A DNA stretch of 64,000 bases from Siphonodentalium dalli. Taxonomy: Eukaryota > Mollusca > Scaphopoda > Gadilida > Siphonodentaliidae. The stretch is taken from assembly GCA_032622095.1 (NCBI GenBank), contig CP136065.1, positions 53,131,949 to 53,195,948 on the forward strand. Direction: 5' to 3'. Every line of letters starts with the position of its first letter. The first letter of the stretch is position 1. The notes beneath the pieces are model-generated. The model was not told where the DNA came from, did no database searches, and saw nothing but the letters and a program-made list of their open reading frames with translations. Below, in pieces: positions 48,631 to 59,747 of this stretch. A program made the position numbers and the translations under genes.

Positions 48631-50490
48631 ATAACATAACATAACATTTTTATTGACATAATACACCCACGCGGGGCAGTTGTCATAATACAGATAATTT
48701 AAACACAAGTCAAGACAATTTCATATAAAATATATATATAACATGTATTTGTAACTCAACACTATATTCTCATTTATTTGCGGAAAACTGCCGAACCATG
48801 TTACAGATCAAATTGCATATACTCGGGTGTTCAGCCTTCATGGGGAATATGAACTTTTCTATTTCATCAAAGTTTACGAAAATTGGTTGGTGAACTCCTA
48901 TTTCAGTGAAAAATCTCTTCCGCAAATGGTTATGTTTTTCACATCTCATTATAAAGTGTTCTTCCGTTTCAATTTCATTTGCTTCACATTTTTTACATAT
49001 GCGTTTCTCGTAAGGTATTTTTGGCTGAGCGTGTCGCCCAACCTCTACCTGCAACTTATGATTGCTTACTCTAAGCTTACTGAAACACGATCTCGTATAA
49101 AAATTAGTAATTTGGAGTAAGTATGGTTCAATTTCATATTGTTCCTTGAAACAACGATACGTTCTTAATTTATTCATACCATTTTTCTTGTTGTCATCGA
49201 ATATTTCGTTTTTGAACGTTAGAATATGAACGCATTTTAATTCTTCCCGGACTTTATTGAGATATTCCAGCGATAGGTTATTCTCTAAATCGCTTATTTT
49301 TGGCATGTGAAGTGCTTCTGCCAAAAACGGTGGAATTATATATTCCTCGCATATTTGGGCAGAATTCTGAAGTAACATATTCGGTTTTCTTTCAGACAGT
49401 TTAAGCATATATCTTACAGCATTCATTATCGCATCATGTGCTATCGGAAATCTGCCCAATTCTGCTCTTGTCGCGTGATTAGACGCCATTCTATTTAAAC
49501 CCAACACTGATTTACAAAATTTAACATGTGTAATTTCACATGGAATAGATTCGAGCTTGTTAATATTAATATGCGATGCCCATATTTCGCAACCATATAA
49601 AACGATAGGTTTTATCAGCTTGTCAAATAGTTTACACCAAATGCTTACTGAGAAAATTTCATGTTTGCGCAAGGATGACATTAAACTATACATTGCTTTT
49701 AACCCTTTGTTGTTAACATCTATCTGGGCTTTGCAAAATTTTCCATTCGCACAAAATTTAATACCAAGATAGGTATATTCCTTAACTGTTTCCAACGGAG
49801 TGTTGCTTAATTTAAAGGCAGTTAGTTTTTTTGTTGCTCGTTTCCTGAATATCAGGCATTTAGTTTTCTGAAGATTCACTTCTACTTTGTTCCTTATGCT
49901 GTAATTCTCCAATTTATTCAAACATCTTTGCATACCTTCAGCAGTTTCAGATAGCATAACCAGATCATCTGCAAATAGCATATGACTTAGAGATTTTTCG
50001 CCAACTTTAACCGGTTTGCACGAATCATCAAATTCGGCGCTAATGTCATCAATAAATATTTTGAAAATTGTGGGAGAAATAATTCATCCTTGTCTAACGC
50101 CAATATTTGAAATCATATGAGGCCCATAACCTTGGCTAGTTCGTACCGAATAAGCACTTGACGCATACATAGATTCAATAGTTTTCATAATATTGCCATT
50201 GATACCAACATGTTTCAATTTAGTAAACATTGTCTCTCGGTGGACAGTATCAAATGCCTTACGGAAGTCTACAAATACTGCATATAGAGGTTTTGCCTCT
50301 TTCAGGTACTTAGTAGTTAGCGATTTTAAAATGAACGCACTATCAATCGTGCTTCTATTTTTTCTAAATCCATATTGATTATCACTTATAATATCATTAT
50401 CATCCAAAAATTTGGAAATTCGTGTATTGATTATTTTGTTAAATATTTTACTTATAGAACTGCTCAAAGCTATATGATATGTGTTCACAA
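48631..50490 (-). mobile_element. 5'-truncated LINE insertion
   Basis: The element lies on the minus strand. Its 3' end carries a short tail, which on the plus strand reads ATAACATAACATAACATTTT (48631-48650). The 5' limit is about 50490, inside the reverse-transcriptase domain, so the endonuclease and any ORF1 are missing. A short microsatellite-like tail instead of poly(A) is common in CR1/L2/RTE-like LINEs. Confidence 0.85.
48770..50488 (-). pseudogene. LINE reverse transcriptase with one nonsense codon
   Basis: This is the RT body of LINE ORF2, which copies element RNA into target DNA. It starts within RT motif 1 (SSSISKIFNKIINTRISKFL), then QYGFRKNRSTIDSAF, motif A with the first catalytic Asp (YAVFVDFRKAFDTVHR), motif B (SNIGVRQG, then stop, then IISPTIFKIFIDDI) and motif C with the catalytic Asp pair (LFADDLVMLSE). 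The thumb region and a C-terminal C-x2-C-x9-H-x4-C zinc motif (CKKCEANEIETEEHFIMRC) follow. The only break is TGA at 50084-50086, where the family normally has Cys (RQGC). The frame is otherwise open for 572 codons, so the copy is young. The natural start is lost by 5' truncation. Confidence 0.95.
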
Positions 50491-51371
50491 AGGGCGCATA
50501 CGTTCCAATTCGTTGAAAGGTTCATCACCAAACTTACAACGGCCATTGCATTGATACACCAATAACCACACACCCATTGCCAAAAAAGTGACGCCTTGAC
50601 GATTGGCATGTTATTATGTTGACGCGCTGCAATGCTCTCGCGGCAAATACATTAAACTGTTAGTTTCTCGGTTCTCGTATACGACATTTGAATTATTTTA
50701 GGCTGACATGTATCTTTTCTTTGTTATTTGTTCTAATTTGTATTGAATATAGGTTTGAATTGTGCATGAAATAACATGCAGAATAATAACCAGGCCAAAA
50801 TTGTCGATCTTCGTTACATGGTTCATGTACGCCAATACCGAGTACGTTTCTAATCACATTTAGTCCATCCAAGTACGCAAACACCGAGTACGTTTTAATC
50901 ACATTTAGTCCATCAACTCTTACGAGAGGGCCCGATGTGATTGCCAATATATACCTAAGGGCGTAAACACCACTCAAACCACATACTTTGCAAACGACTT
51001 CCTTAACACATTGGAGCACTGTAAAAAAAATCCGGCAGCTATAATACCGTTTGAATCGACTGTAAACTTTACAGTAAATTCCTACACTAAATTGTATTAT
51101 TTCCCAGTCAATCTATTTTGGTACAATTTAATTTATACAATAGCGATATTTCTGTTAACAATGTAAATTTTCTGTAAATATCAAAATCGCCCATAATCGT
51201 GGTTGAGGTTAATTATCTCATCAAACTAATTACACTGTTTATGTCATTCATACCCCGAGCTGTGTAGGGCATCTTGTGGAACGTCACCACCAGTCTAAAT
51301 ATGCGGATTGTAGGGTATCCAACGCTTTAGAACATATCACATTTCCATATTTCGATAGTCCCATTTGTTGA
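50491..51371. other. Unannotated sequence with small duplications
   Basis: CGAGTACGTTT-TAATCACATTTAGTCCATC occurs twice in tandem at about 50830-50912. A related copy is at 57026-57120 (ACCCGAGTACGTTTTTAATC, then GCCAATATATACC). No gene is supported. Confidence 0.45.
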
Positions 51372-51375
51372 TTAG

Positions 51376-51759
51376 CCCTTTCAGTGCCAGGGGCTGATCT
51401 CATCGGCCCTAATATACGGTTTGTAAGTATGCTAGCTATAGCGAATTTAAAAACAAACTGGATAAAACCTTAGGGGCATGTTATAACTCAAAACTATCAC
51501 CAAGTATTCATAGTAATAATTTTGATGTCCATGAAAAACGTAAGATTCCCTGGCACTAAACCTACAAAATAAGTGTGTTAAAGAATATAAGAAAAAATTA
51601 TTAAAATTGTAAAAAATAATAACAAATGATGAAAAATTGTTAGGCCAATGCATTCTCTTATATACGCGAGGCGACCTATGGTCGACTCGCATATATAAGA
51701 GAATGCATTGGCACAGGGTATATGGGTTGATACAAAAATCGGACCTGGCACTGAAAGGG
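51376..51759. mobile_element. TTAA MITE, CCCTTTCAGTGCC termini, with palindrome
   Basis: This 384-bp element has TTAG at 51372-51375 (one change from TTAA) and TTAA at 51760-51763. Its ends read CCCTTTCAGTGCCAGG inward. It has the terminal sequences of the 38055-38216 family, but it also carries an AT-rich spacer and one complete 69-nt palindrome (51644-51712). Confidence 0.88.
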
Positions 51760-51763
51760 TTAA

Positions 51764-52010
51764 AACAAAGAGCTCAGTAATTTCGGCGGTGTGTGGGTCA
51801 CCGTGAATCACTCTCCCACATATACGCCCACGGTGTTGAGTGTTTTGCTTGTCGTACACTCTTTACATACTGTATTCACACTTCCTTGTTTATAGTGGAA
51901 CGGAGACAGCTGCGTTCTATATGTATATGCAAATTAGTTGTCAAATAGTTATTATTCAATTATATTGTGATATGCCGCGTGCACATATATTAAGTTGTTG
52001 TGGTTGAATA
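51764..52010. other. Unannotated sequence
   Basis: Nothing recognisable before the duplicated segment. Confidence 0.35.
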
Positions 52011-52645
52011 CTGAATAATAATGAAAGGCGTGTGTGTCAAACGAATTCACTGTATAACTAAATGATTGAACCACAATGACCAAGCTGCGGTGACGTTTTG
52101 TCCCACGGTGTAATGCTTTATTTCGCCCATCACTTGCCTAGTTTAGTTTGTGTACATCACAGTTCGCCTATCTTTGACTCACATTACTGGAACCCTTTAA
52201 TACTTGAATAATAATGAAAGGGGCGTGTGTCAAACGAACTGCGTCGTTGCCTTTATGAAAATATATAACAGCTGTGTAAAGGGCTTAAAGTTACCTGTCG
52301 GAGAACTACTATAACGTTTGTGTGTCTGCATAATAATCATTATGCCGGGACTGATCGGAGACCGATTTATGTTGCATTGGATTTGTAAAAAAAACACGCG
52401 GAGAGTGGTTTCATAAATAGAGAATCGTGTCGAGATCTGACCAAATGAATCACGCCATTAAATAACAGATCCGTAAGGAATTGGCGTCAAGCTCAAACTA
52501 AATGCTTGAACCACAGTGGCATGCAGTGATGTTTTGTTCCACGGTGTACTCCTTTTTTGTTTTGCCCATCACATGTACAGTTTAGCTGGTGTACATCACA
52601 GTTGGCCTATCTTTGATTCAAGTTAATGGAACCATTCGGTGAAAG
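52011..52645 (+). promoter_or_regulatory. Duplicated segment upstream of the TLR
   Basis: A ~145-bp block at about 52062-52205 (AAATGATTGAACCACAATG, then TTTTGTCCCACGGTGTA, GTGTACATCACAGTT, GCCTATCTTTGACTCA) recurs at about 52498-52640 (AAATGCTTGAACCACAGTGG and onwards), ending about 25 bp before the TLR start codon. A shorter block, TGAATAATAATGAAAGG then CGTGTGTGTCAAACGAA, occurs at 52013 and 52205. Because one copy abuts the start codon, the block probably includes the TLR promoter and 5' UTR. I see no clear TATA box, so promoter function is inferred from position only. Confidence 0.6.
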
Positions 52646-52666
52646 TTCTCTATAGCTGGAATCGGA

Positions 52667-54999
52667 ATGGAGTTAAAACTTAATGGTTTAGCCGCAATGT
52701 TCTGCGTCAAAATGTTGCTTTGTTGTGTTCTGCAGCTGCCACTGTGGCTCCCTGTGATACGCGGAATAATGTCTTGCCCAAAGGAGTGCATCTGCATTCG
52801 TAGTTCCGGAAATTTAACCATCACATGTCGTGACCAATGGAAAACAGACGCCATTGTGATTCCGGAAGGCGTAGAAACTGTAGAAATGTATATATTCAAT
52901 GAAAACATCGGAATGCGAAATCTCGACCACTTGTTCGATCACGATTCATGGAATGTCGTGAAATCGTTTGGATTATTTCACAGCTCTATCAATCCGACGA
53001 TTTATACATTTCGAAACTTCATTAACGTTACACACATAACCGTATCCGACATCTGGCCTAACGGATGGGATCTGGAATGTTTTCAACATGCAAACAAGTT
53101 GGAATCGCTCAACCTCAGTGACAGTTATTTCTTGATGTTTGACGATGTTGCGGTTATTCTAAATAGTACCATGCATACTCCTCTGAAACATTTAAATTTA
53201 AGCAGAACCAACCGCTGGTCAAATGCTGGCAGACAGAAGCCCGTAAGTGACTTATTCTTACGCACGCTCATGAAAACAAAATTGGAAGTGTTAGACGTGT
53301 CATATACAGGGACACTCTTATTCGATAGAGATTACCTAGCCAGATATGTGGAAGAGGGGTTGAGGCCGCAGGTGCTGAAGGAGTTTTATGCAAAAGGAGT
53401 TATATTTTCAAGTTTCAGGAGGACACATGTTAGATCCTCTGGGCAATACATGGATCGCTTAAGTTTTATGTTCGCAGCAATGCGGAAGGTTATCATTAGC
53501 GATTTCAATGTGCCGAACTATATTTCTGACACGTTTGATACGTGTGGTGAAACAGCTAAAATGTGCCACGAACGCGATTTCATGTTACCTATTAACCTCA
53601 CAGAGGTTAGAATCGGCGATTCAAACGTTTTATGGCGCTGTTACACGGGATACGGATGTCCAAGATTCAATCGCAACAACTCACTAGCCATTCTCGCCTT
53701 CCAAAGAACGCACATAAAAATATCCAATTGGAACTGGCTCAACTTTTTCTTAATTTGCGTGAGTTTGACCTCACAGGTAACAATATTAACTACGTCATAC
53801 CTACAATGTTAAAGGGTTTGCTCGGCTTGAAAGTCGTCAAATTGGGCAACAATAAAATTGTATTAAATTCAGACTTTCCTCTCGCAGAGATATTTTCATT
53901 TTCATGGAATCTAGAAGTTGTGGACCTCTCGAAAAACCAGTTAACGAGTTTGCCAGTCAACATGTTCATGAATAATCATGAGCTACGTCTTATCAATTTA
54001 TCTTACAATGAACTGACTGTTCTAAGTCTCGATATCAAACACCTGGTGAAGCTCCGAACCATAGACTTGACTGGAAATATGGTAAGGTTAATTGAGGCCC
54101 GCACGTTTCAACAAGTTAATAATCTTCTTAGTTATGGAAAACAAGCTTTCGTTGATCTGAGAGAAAATGATATCGTCTGCTCTTGTGACAATGTGGTTTT
54201 CCTCAAACAGTTACGTGACGTCAGTGATGCTCTGATTGAGTTCGAAACATACCAGTGTATTTCTGATTCGAAAAGGGAATTTCTGCTCAATGTTGACGAA
54301 AATGATCTCGACTTGATGTGCTACATTTTGTGGTTGAAAGTAGGCATACCATTCTTCGGATTTGTGATTTCATGTCTCACATTTGTTGCCATTGGTTACA
54401 GAAAGCGATTGTTTTTCCTTAAGATTTATATTTGGTTCCGTTTTTTGCCCCACAGAAAGAAACGGTTTGACACAGAAGATCGCATCTTTGTTGCCTACTG
54501 TGATAAAGACAAGATATTCGCGCTGAATATGTTCAATAAGATTAATCCTATACTGCAAAAGTTAATGAGAACTGAAAACGACGTTCTCTATATCAACGAC
54601 AAACATTTCACGATTCCGGGCTACATCGATGAGGAAATAGTCAAAGCTGTCCGTTCTTGTCGCGGTACCTTGGTTATTATCAGTGAAAATTTCACAAACA
54701 GTACGTGGGCTAATTTAGAAACGTCCCTGACGTGGGCCGAGAAGAAACCTCTGATACCCGTGTTCGTGCATAAGATGAAGCGGCGTGATCTTACGGGCGT
54801 TTTGAGATATTACTACGATAAGAAAGTGAGACTGTTGTACCCAACACAAGATGGAGCGGAGGATCTGTTCTGGCACAGCATATTAGCTGGTATAGCCGAT
54901 GTGTTGAACAAACGTAAAGAACTGCGGTGTATGAATGCAGCTGATGGGCTCGCTAATGAGAACCTGGACACCACAGCAACTGATGCATTAGTATATTGA
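52667..54999 (+). CDS. Toll-like receptor, single exon, one frameshift
   Basis: This membrane receptor would sense microbial ligands and signal through MyD88-type adaptors. The start at 52667 gives a signal peptide (about residues 1-33), then an LRR N-cap with Cys 37, 41, 43 and 54. LRR segments include LESLNLSDS, LKHLNLSRTN, LREFDLTGNNI, LEVVDLSKNQL and LRLINLSYNEL. An LRR C-cap (VCSCDNVVFLKQL, later YQC and MC) is followed by one membrane helix (about 54322-54402) and a TIR domain: box 1 RIFVAYCDKDK (54481), BB-loop IPG in HFTIPGYIDEEI (54604) and box 3 FW (54868-54873). The frame shifts in a five-A run at 53716-53720; one more A would join both halves at about 777 residues, normal for TLRs. 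No splice sites fit this point. A single cysteine-cluster layout fits vertebrate-type or many molluscan TLRs. Confidence 0.92.
53716..53720 (+). other. Frameshift site in the TLR
   Basis: Upstream codons read ...FQRTHIK in one frame and downstream codons read NIQLELAQLFLNLREFDLTG in another. Both pieces are clear LRR sequence. The change of frame falls at this A-run, where one A is missing. Confidence 0.85.
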
Positions 55000-55186
55000 C
55001 ATCAATTTGGTTCAGGAATATGGTGCCCCGGTTGATAAAGTGACGGAGATCATTTGTATAAGGTTGCCGATTACCCAGATGTAGATATTCGTATATATCA
55101 TAGAGGTACATTGCTATTTGTTTGAATTACATGAAAACGCGACTGTGGTTATACACCAGAAGTGAACATTGAATATATAGAGAGTT

Positions 55187-55328
55187 CTACAACTCGTCCC
55201 CAGTTGATAGTGAAATGTATAATACGAGTCCAGTAAATTAGATCTTGACCGAAATGTTTGCGAGGTCCGGTCCTAATTTACTGGACGAGTTTTGTAAATC
55301 TTGCTATAAACTTGGGGACGAGTTGTAG
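55187..55328. repeat. Foldback element in the TLR 3' region
   Basis: 142 bp with inverted ends CTACAACTCGTCCCCAG. Inner arms contain ACGAGTCCAGTAAATTAG and CTAATTTACTGGACGAGT. It lies 190 bp after the TLR stop codon, so it could be transcribed within the 3' UTR. Confidence 0.8.
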
Positions 55329-55522
55329 ATTCTATTTTTTATTACTTGATCCAAAACCTCCATAAAACATACTTAAATCAGTAAATGGGACGTGAAACTA
55401 ACAGCCGCTTCTATAAGGCGTGCGGTGACGTTTCGCGTAACTATGCGGTGTTTGCCCGCGTAAAGAAATAGGCCCTATATAAATAAGACTCTTTGACGTA
55501 TTTAATGACGTAAATTTAATGT

Positions 55523-55528
55523 AATAAA
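55523..55528 (+). terminator. Candidate polyadenylation signal of the TLR
   Basis: AATAAA about 520 bp after the stop codon. No other evidence ties it to the gene. Confidence 0.3.
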
Positions 55529-57373
55529 TGTTCAATCTATATAAATGTCAGTCACAGACACCGATTCTTCTTCATTCATCGTCTCCGATTCCCAAACTAT
55601 TTTCACTTTGATGATGGTCGTTTATACGATGTATTTTCTAGCTGTCAATCAAGACTACCCTGAAGTGCGATTGGACTAATTTATACTCGAAATTACGATC
55701 CGGGTCCATTCTTTCGATGAACCGTTGTGTACGAAGTGTATTCATTACTGATAATCACCCCACGAAATATAGGCTTATGTGAATATTATTTGGTGTGAAT
55801 ACCAGGGAATCTGTAAACTGATTTTGATTTTAAAAAGAGATAGAAGCCACAGCTACCCTCGTGTGAATGGTTTATCTTTGGTTCGTTAATTAAGCTAGCG
55901 TATTGTCATATTAGTGATCGTTGTGAATTTTCTCCAAAATTAGTAAGCATGCTGACACTATTATTAGGCACATGCGTGTATACAAACATTTAATTAATTG
56001 CCCGGGAGACTTAAATTATGCAATTTCAAGTTGAGACCTTCACGTGCAGTGAATTACGTTATTAAGGAACCGGTATTTTATAATTACATAAGAAATGTAT
56101 TACCTGCATTGTTTTTGTTCAATATTACAAACTTCCCTGTCACAGCAGCGAAAAGTTCCCAGGTTTCGTACTGCATGGTGGAATATATCATCTCTACGGG
56201 CACAGGTACTGGCTAGAGTCGAAATTCATGGCATGATCTAAGCAAAATTAATGCTACCAGATTAAAAATTCATATGACCATCTGGGATTTCCTCGTATAT
56301 AAGGTTTGGTCAGTTCGACCAGCTTGGCATCGGAATTATTTTATGTATAGCATACATATGATCCCAATTGTGTCAAGAAGACGATAGAAAGTCAACTTAT
56401 AAATAATAATTTGTCCACAAATAGCCACTATGCTAGCCATGCTGACCTCTCGCTTAATGATTAAAATGAGAACACAGGATGAGAATCATGAAATATTTAA
56501 TATTTAAGAATGGCAACAACAAAAAAACACCGTTAATGGCGTTAACGGTTAATATATGTACCGTTATTGTCCTCCAGTATATGCATGCTGAGTACATTAT
56601 ACATACAAAGTGTGGTCGTCAACTTATATACATGAAGTTTGAAAGAAAAGAGTGAAATACAGAAACGAAGAAAACAAAATCAAATTGTGCCCACATTTCC
56701 ATTCATAATCAGGCAACATACACACACATACAACCCATAAAGCTGCACAAGGACACACACATAATTAAATTAACAGGAGGGCGATCACTCACCGACATTG
56801 CATCCGAAAGACTTGCAAATACGTGTATATGGTACGCTCTAACAAGCACGCACGACCCATCGAATGTCAACACAAATACGCCACACTCACATCGTCTAAA
56901 TACGAGACAATAGTGCACACGACAGCATTAAACCTTTCCTTTCTCTCCACTATCAACATGTGTCTTATGTATGCGGTCAGCATATTACAATAAAGCGGTC
57001 AGCGATGTACACTTATAAATAAACAAGTATACGCAAATACCCGAGTACGTTTTTAATCACATTTTCTCCACCAACTCCTACGACAGGGCCAAAACGCTTG
57101 CCAATATATACCCTAAGATGGCGTAATAATGTTGATATCGGACATTTGTTTTATGACAAACATTCTCATATAAACCACGAGACCCATGCGAAATATATTG
57201 ACACAGTGTAAGCGATCAGTTTCAATATTAACATCACGCTTTTGGCGACATAATTGTATGATGGAAGATATTTTGTCAATTTTGATTATCTTGATGTTCT
57301 ATGGTTCTTAGACTACGCTGGGGTCACTCGGGAATAATCAGTGGTGTGCCTGCCTCGGGGCGTTACGATTCTC
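55529..57373. other. Unannotated sequence
   Basis: A copy of the 50.83-kb dispersed repeat lies at about 57026-57120. Otherwise nothing beyond short frames and AT-rich sequence. Confidence 0.35.
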
Positions 57374-57859
57374 TGAATGAATGAATGAATGAATGAATGA
57401 TGCTTTAATCTCAACCGTTTTTACATGGAACATGAGCGATGGGTTAACTATTTACACTATTTACTCTTAAAGAACATATAAATGTTCACAATAAACTAGA
57501 GGTTGTTAACATACAAGGAACATGTGACACATTGAATTAAATAAACATGCAGCACACTAAACATATACAAAAAACACACAATAAAGCTACAGACAAACAA
57601 TATTTGCATTTAGTACGTATCTTATTCATCATTCATAATTGTGCCCTTTTTATCAGAATTTTTTCAACCCGAGTTTTATAAAGATCGCCAAATTGTTTAC
57701 TATGTCAGGGTTGGTCGAGTTAAGAAGTTCGAATAAGAGTTCCTTCGGAAAGAATTGTTCTCGTAATTTAAAGTTGCGGACACAAAAATAATAAAATGGA
57801 ATGGAGCATGATTCTCTCCGGTAAATCTCTACCTTATTCTCAACAGTCCCGCGATTTGC
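57374..57859 (-). mobile_element. 5'-truncated LINE with (ATTC)n tail
   Basis: On the minus strand the element runs from about 57859 to a tail of ATTC units (plus strand TGAA repeated about six and a half times, 57374-57400). Only the last 68 codons of ORF2 and the 3' UTR are present. A tail of short tandem repeats is typical for CR1/L2/RTE-like LINEs. Confidence 0.78.
57653..57859 (-). pseudogene. LINE ORF2 C-terminal fragment
   Basis: The minus strand encodes 68 residues with no start codon, ending at TGA (57653-57655): ANRGTVENKVEIYRRESCSI, then PFYYFCVRNFKLREQFFPKE, then LLFELLNSTNPDIVNNLAIF and a Lys-rich end. The FKLREQFFP...NNLAIFIKLGLKK pattern is the extreme C-terminus of many invertebrate LINE ORF2 proteins. 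It differs from the C-terminus of the 48.8-kb LINE, so it is probably a separate lineage. Confidence 0.72.
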
Positions 57860-58174
57860 TATCGCGGTTATCCTCGGTGAACTGGCGTGGAGCCGTAAAT
57901 ATGACTCGACATCCGGGAGACTAACCAGGGCTCACTAGGAATCACCGCGAATCGCTGATAACTGCTTATAATATTTTACGCCATTTCGATTTATTATATA
58001 AATATATTAACTAAATATTGGCAAGTATTTTGTATTTTAGTAACCGCGAAAATGGCAATTTGTGGAAATTTTAGACCTGTGTAATAATATTCCCGCTGCG
58101 GTTGTAGACGGTTCGCGGTGATTATTGGTTATCCATGATGTATCGCGATGATTCGTAGGCATATTATAGTGTGG
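57860..58174. other. Unannotated sequence
   Basis: It has short CGCGGT/ACCGCG inverted words (near 57862-57880 and 58045) but no gene. Confidence 0.35.
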
Positions 58175-58176
58175 TA

Positions 58177-58532
58177 CAGTAGAGCCCTAAATAATCGACT
58201 CCTTAACCACAGCAGAATTATGGGTAATTTTTCAGGATTTAGTCGGAAATATGGCTTGTTGCCATTCATAGGAAAGCTTTCACTGAGAGCTTTCCGATGA
58301 ATGGCAACAAGCCATATTTCCGACTAAATCCTGAACAAGTTACCCATAATTATGGGGTGGTTATGGGTAATTTTTCAGGATTTAGTCGGAAATATGGCTT
58401 GTTGCCATTCATCGGAAAGCTATCACTGAGAGCTTTCCAATGAATGGCAACAAGCCATATTTCCGACTAAATCCTGAAAAGTTACCCATAATTATGCTGT
58501 GGTTAAGGAGCCGATTATTTAGGGCATTACTG
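58177..58532. mobile_element. Double-hairpin MITE, CAGTA family
   Basis: The outer inverted repeat (GCCCTAAATAATCGACTCCT and complement) is the same family as 35706-35836, with TA at 58175-58176 on the left and TG on the right. Inside are two tandem long hairpins, about 58205-58355 and 58366-58500. Each has arms ATGGGTAATTTTTCAGGATT, then AGTCGGAAATATGGC, then TTGCCATTCAT, with a short CACTGAGAG loop. The two hairpins differ at only a few positions. Confidence 0.88.
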
Positions 58533-58536
58533 TGAG

Positions 58537-58708
58537 AATAAAAGTATCCCACCATGTTAATTAAACCATATAGTGCTTGTAATATAGTGAGGTATGGATA
58601 AAAGTACGTACCCACCATGTTAATTAATCCATATAGTGCTCGTAATATAGTGAGGTATATGGATAAAAGTACCCCACCATGTTACTTAATCCATATAGTG
58701 CTCGCTAC
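58537..58708 (+). repeat. ~70-bp tandem repeat
   Basis: About 2.5 copies of a unit with ATAAAAGTA, CCCACCATGTTAATTAA, CCATATAGTGCT and GTAATATAGTGAGGTAT, directly after the double hairpin. Confidence 0.85.
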
Positions 58709-59218
58709 TGTTTGGCAAGCATTGACGCACTTGTAGCTGATATTTTCAATGAAATATTGTAATTTGTTTGGCTATGTATATGGCTATTGTATTTCCAAAT
58801 GTTAATTTGCACAATCTATCTTACAAGTGATATATATGGAAGATAACTTGATAAATACAATTTATGTGGTATCAAACCTTAATTCTTGTATTGTTGAACT
58901 GGTGCTGATAACTTTGATCAACTGGAGGTCATTAGTTGTAAAATTTTCACAATGGACCTTTCTACTGCTGTCAATCAAATAATTATTAGAAGATCGTTTC
59001 TGCCAATCAGCGACTGAGATGGTCGCTTGCTGCGATGAAAAGTCTTTGTTCACCCTAATTGTGATATCTGCGCAAACTTTCAGTGTTAAATGGCCTATAT
59101 TCAAATAACTTTTTTGTTGTCGAATCATAATGTACTGCAATGTCTATTTGCGTCATGACGTTGGAAATTCAATCATGAATATACCATTGTTTTCATTTCT
59201 TGACAATTATGTGCACCA
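58709..59218. other. Unannotated AT-rich sequence
   Basis: A 92-codon minus-strand frame (58862-59140) is unrecognised. Confidence 0.3.
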
Positions 59219-59222
59219 TTAC

Positions 59223-59743
59223 AGATACGGGCGGCGTTGGCGGTGGGTATGCTGTTAAAATATTCACCTACGTCAAAAACCGCCATAAACAGAAAGAATA
59301 GTAAAATATAGACAGACCTTGTTCTTATACCAATCAGAAATATGGCATAAACAGTATGTTATTGTCAAATGTTTTTCCTTTGTTTTGTAAACAAAAAGCA
59401 AAAAACGTTACAGAACCTGGGTTTTGTTTAGATCCGGATATGGTAAACATAAAGAGATTTATTTGTTACTGTTTTCCTGATATGGAAATAATAAAGACCG
59501 TTTATATCATTTGTGTGTGATTAACCAATAGAATTGCGCTGGTGTTATGTAAACAGATGCAAAACTTCTGTAACACGAGCAGGCTCTGTTTACGTACACC
59601 ATCATGCGTCTTGACGACAATATACTATTTACGCGCTGATTATGTTTGGCATATGAACCAAACTATATATATTTTAATATTCCTTCTGTTTATGGCGATT
59701 TGTACAAATATGAATATTTCTGCAACGAACGCCGCCCGTGCCT
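59223..59743 (-). mobile_element. TTAA MITE, AGGCACG family, subfamily 2
   Basis: This 521-bp copy lies opposite in orientation to the one at 418-938. Its left flank is TTAC (59219-59222) and its right flank TTAA (59744-59747). Ends read AGATACGGGCGGCG and, inward from the right, AGGCACGGGCGGCG. It is non-coding. Confidence 0.85.
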
Positions 59744-59747
59744 TTAA

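Noticed and set aside
53700-53830. Intron or programmed frameshift in the TLR
   Set aside because: No donor/acceptor pair lets the LRR sequence join without loss, and the A-run lacks a slippery heptamer with a clear stimulatory structure; a one-base deletion or sequencing error is simpler.
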